From NCBI GenBank assembly GCA_025361765.1, contig JANYJS010000094.1, positions 1 through 64,000 on the forward strand: a stretch of 64,000 bases of DNA, read 5' to 3'. Source of the stretch: Bacillota bacterium (lineage in GTDB: Bacteria; Bacillota; Clostridia; Peptostreptococcales; Anaerovoracaceae). How positions within the stretch are numbered: position 1 is the first letter of the stretch; each line of letters opens with the position of its first letter. The notes beneath the pieces were generated by a model. That model worked only from the letters and a program-made list of their open reading frames with translations. It searched no databases and was not told the origin of the DNA. The position numbers and the translations under genes were made by a program. This document shows positions 61,848 to 64,000 of the stretch, piece by piece.

Positions 61848-62702
61848 TTGGAATTTTGGAAAATGCATGGAGCGGGAAATGACTTTATCATCACCGATAA
61901 CAGGGACGGACAGATTTCAAAGGTGCCAGATCGGCTTTCAGAAGTGGCGCGTGAAGTCTGCCAACGGCATTTTGGCGTAGGAGCGGATGGTTTTATGTGC
62001 GTTGAAAATTCTTCTGTTGCTGATATTAAAATGTTGTACTATAACGCTGATGGTAGTTTGGCAACCATGTGCGGCAACGGACTTCGATGCTTTGCCAAAT
62101 ATGTCTACGATCAAGCAATAGTTAAGGCTATGTCCTTTGCTGTAGAGACTGGTGATGGCATCAAACAGATCGAAATAATAAATACGGATGCCAGCAGTTC
62201 CCTGATTCGCATAGATATGGGGATTTGGGATGGTATAATAGAAACATCTGTGGTTACTGCTCTTGACAGGCAATTTGAAACGACGTTTTTATATTTGGGG
62301 GTTCCCCATGTTGTGATATTTTTAGATCGAAAATCAACTGACGCATTTGAGATTAATCAAGATTTCATAAGAAAATATGGCCCGATTATCGAAAAAGATC
62401 CTCAATTTCCTCAAGGTGCGAATGTCAATTTCGTTGAGGTCATAGATAAGAGTCATGAACGATCAAGCACATGGGAAAGAGGTGCCGGAAGCACTTTAGC
62501 TTGTGGCACTGGAGCTTGCGCATCAGCAATAGCCTCTAAAATCATCTTGAGTCTATCTCCTGACATTGAAGTCATCATGCCGGGGGGCAGGCTGAACGTA
62601 TCAATTGGAGAAAACAACAGAATTTTCCTGGAAGGTCCAGCTCAAACAATATGTAGGGGACAAATCGTTAATACAACCAGTGATCCTGGTATAGGAGAAT
62701 AA
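61848..62702 (+). CDS. dapF: Diaminopimelate epimerase
   Basis: This 284-residue epimerase makes meso-DAP for lysine and peptidoglycan. The two catalytic Cys sit in MCGNGLRC and ACGTGACASA; GAGNDFI near the start is also typical. The start is a TTG at 61848 with GCGGAGG eight bases upstream. yicC follows after one base, so the two are coupled. Confidence 0.95.
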   Translation: MEFWKMHGAGNDFIITDNRDGQISKVPDRLSEVAREVCQRHFGVGADGFMCVENSSVADIKMLYYNADGSLATMCGNGLRCFAKYVYDQAIVKAMSFAVETGDGIKQIEIINTDASSSLIRIDMGIWDGIIETSVVTALDRQFETTFLYLGVPHVVIFLDRKSTDAFEINQDFIRKYGPIIEKDPQFPQGANVNFVEVIDKSHERSSTWERGAGSTLACGTGACASAIASKIILSLSPDIEVIMPGGRLNVSIGENNRIFLEGPAQTICRGQIVNTTSDPGIGE

Positions 62703-62703
62703 A

Positions 62704-63588
62704 ATGATTAAAAGCATGACAGGATTTGGCAGGAGTGAATTCAGCGATGGCAAACGCAATATTATTGTTGAAATTAAGTCGGTAAATCATCGGTATAGTG
62801 ACATTACAGTAAAGATGCCTAGAAGGTATTCCTTTGCAGAGGACAGAATAAAAAACATTGTTAAAGACATTGCTAAGAGAGGAAAAATCGAAATTTCAAT
62901 TATTGTGGAGAATTTGACGGAAGATGATACGACTATTAAACTAAACACAATGGTTGCCAGGCAGTATTATGATAATCTTAAGCAATTGCAGTCCGCCTTT
63001 AACCTAAGCGGGGAGATTTCACTTCAATTCTTATCGACTATGCCGGATGTTCTAAAAGCAGTCTCTGATGTAGAAGATGAGGAAAAAATTTATTTGGCTT
63101 TTGAAACGCCGGTACGTGATGCGGCAAACAAACTTAATAGCATGCGTGCGGTTGAAGGTGAAGCTTTGTCCCGGGATATTATTTCCAGGGGTGATATGAT
63201 TAGAGCCCTTGTTGCCAAGGTGAATGAAAGATCTCCTCTGGTTACAGCCGCTTATACAGAAAAACTGAGAGACCGCATAAAAGATGTTTTAGGAAGCAGC
63301 ATTGAGGTGCCGACAGACAGAATTCTTGTGGAAGCCGCTTTATTTGCAGATAAATGCAGTGTTACAGAAGAAATTGTAAGATTGGACAGCCATATCATTC
63401 AACTTGAGAGCATAATCACAAAAAGCAATCAACCTGATGGGAAAAAACTGGATTTTCTTGTCCAGGAAATGAATAGGGAAGCCAACACCATTGGATCAAA
63501 GGCGAACGATATAGAAATTACGAATATTGTGATTGACATTAAAAGTGAAATAGAAAAAATCAGAGAGCAGGTTCAGAATATTGAATAA
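62704..63588 (+). CDS. yicC: YicC-family endoribonuclease-like protein
   Basis: This 294-residue protein has the YicC N-terminal domain (MIKSMTGFGRSE, VEIKSVNHRYSDI) and the DUF1732 C-terminal domain ending in KSEIEKIREQVQNIE. E. coli YicC is an RNase adaptor or endoribonuclease. In Firmicutes it is normally followed by remA (DUF370) and gmk; here gmk follows without remA. AGGAG precedes ATG 62704. Confidence 0.95.
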   Translation: MIKSMTGFGRSEFSDGKRNIIVEIKSVNHRYSDITVKMPRRYSFAEDRIKNIVKDIAKRGKIEISIIVENLTEDDTTIKLNTMVARQYYDNLKQLQSAFNLSGEISLQFLSTMPDVLKAVSDVEDEEKIYLAFETPVRDAANKLNSMRAVEGEALSRDIISRGDMIRALVAKVNERSPLVTAAYTEKLRDRIKDVLGSSIEVPTDRILVEAALFADKCSVTEEIVRLDSHIIQLESIITKSNQPDGKKLDFLVQEMNREANTIGSKANDIEITNIVIDIKSEIEKIREQVQNIE

Positions 63589-63617
63589 TGGAATATAGTC
63601 AGAATAGTGCAATCTAC

Positions 63618-63697
63618 AGAATAGGTACTAATTGAATACACAAGAGAATAGGTGCTAATTGAATACACAACAGAATAGGTGCTAATTGAATATTTAT
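63618..63697. repeat. Tandem 27-bp repeats between yicC and gmk
   Basis: Three adjacent units begin AGAATAGGT(A/G)CTAATTG at 63618, 63645 and 63672. Units 1 and 2 differ at two bases; unit 3 matches until its last third, where it diverges. Confidence 0.95.
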
Positions 63698-63761
63698 ATT
63701 GAATTTTTGATCTTTTTGCTATATCCTTAAGTACTAGATTGTAAAAGTGAAAGGAAATTGA

Positions 63762-64000
63762 ATGGGAAAAGGATTGTTATTTGTTGTATCTGGGCCATCA
63801 GGCACTGGAAAGGGAACAATTTGCAAAGCCCTTGTAGAGAAAGCTGCCATCGCGCTCTCGGTTTCTATGACCACGCGAAAAGCCAGATCTAACGAGGTTA
63901 ATGGTAAAAATTATTATTTTGTGTCTAATGCTGAATTTCAGGACTGTGTTCAAGATTCTGGTTTTTTAGAATTCGCTGAGGTCTATGGCAATTATTATGG
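63762..64000 (+). CDS. gmk: Guanylate kinase, N-terminal part (cut by the window edge)
   Basis: The first 79 codons are present: GKGLLFVVSGPSGTGKGTIC (P-loop), SVSMTTRKARSNEVNGKNYY and FLEFAEVYGNYYG, the GMP-binding part. The enzyme phosphorylates GMP to GDP. AAAGGAAATTG lies before ATG 63762. The rest of the gene lies beyond the window. Confidence 0.96.
   Translation, partial: MGKGLLFVVSGPSGTGKGTICKALVEKAAIALSVSMTTRKARSNEVNGKNYYFVSNAEFQDCVQDSGFLEFAEVYGNYY

Overview
The window is an ordinary chromosomal stretch from a low-to-moderate-GC Gram-positive anaerobe, most likely a Clostridia-type Firmicute. The support is: Firmicute gene orders (rpsT/lepA-hemW-hrcA-grpE-dnaK-dnaJ-prmA-rsmE-mtaB; rpsU-yqeY-phoH-ybeY-cdd-era-recO-glyS-ppdK; ylxM-ffh-rpsP-khpA-rimM-trmD; yggS-sepF-yggT-divIVA-lspA-rluD), a T-box in front of thrS, a CIRCE operator in front of hrcA, an S-layer-anchored surface protein, and pyruvate phosphate dikinase. 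The sporulation genes that commonly sit inside these clusters (gpr and spoIIP near rpsT/lepA, yqfC/yqfD before phoH) are absent, which suggests a lineage that does not sporulate. I do not name a genus.

Layout. 1-1.2 kb: a 12/13-bp tandem array and a secreted or anchored YiiX-like cysteine amidase. 1.2-5.1 kb: T-box-controlled thrS lacking the TGS domain, then a DUF47 protein and a PiT phosphate permease. 5.3-8.9 kb: a YbhGFR-like drug or solute exporter. 9-12.9 kb: deoD (minus), an acyl-CoA synthetase-like enzyme and an M20 amidohydrolase. 13-25.1 kb: rpsT (minus), then lepA, hemW and the heat-shock operon with its rRNA/ribosomal-protein methylases, a tRNA thiomethylase and hinT. 25.2-34.4 kb: a growth operon from rpsU to ppdK. 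34.7-40.4 kb: a complete oligopeptide ABC importer (oppBCDF plus lipoprotein oppA). 40.6-46.2 kb: mostly minus-strand genes (SIMPL protein, M29 aminopeptidase, AzlCD, BaiN-like flavoprotein), with a lipid kinase and tRNA-Ser(CGA) on the plus strand. 46.5-56.4 kb: sppA, the SRP/S16/TrmD cluster and the division/lipoprotein cluster. 56.5-60 kb: a 49-residue zinc-ribbon protein, an alpha/beta hydrolase and a NAGPA-SLH surface protein. 60-64 kb: rqcH (minus), dapF, yicC and the start of gmk, cut by the window edge.

Functionally the genes fit a peptide-using anaerobe. The Opp importer, M29 aminopeptidase, M20 amidohydrolase and AzlCD handle peptides and amino acids, and PpdK links pyruvate to PEP. 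The rest is translation, folding, secretion and cell-division housekeeping.

I found no CRISPR array, prophage, transposon or obvious defence island, and no convincing new multi-gene system. The most distinctive signal is non-coding: at least ten intergenic gaps carry short tandem duplications (units of 11 to about 36 bp). Three of these involve the stop codon of the gene just upstream. Other items worth a second look are a near-perfect 51-bp palindrome before ylxM-ffh, a long-range structure after tRNA-Ser, a possible AUU start in azlC, the small zinc-ribbon gene with an operator-like palindrome at its promoter, and a Glu in place of the expected Asp in the RqcH active-site pair.
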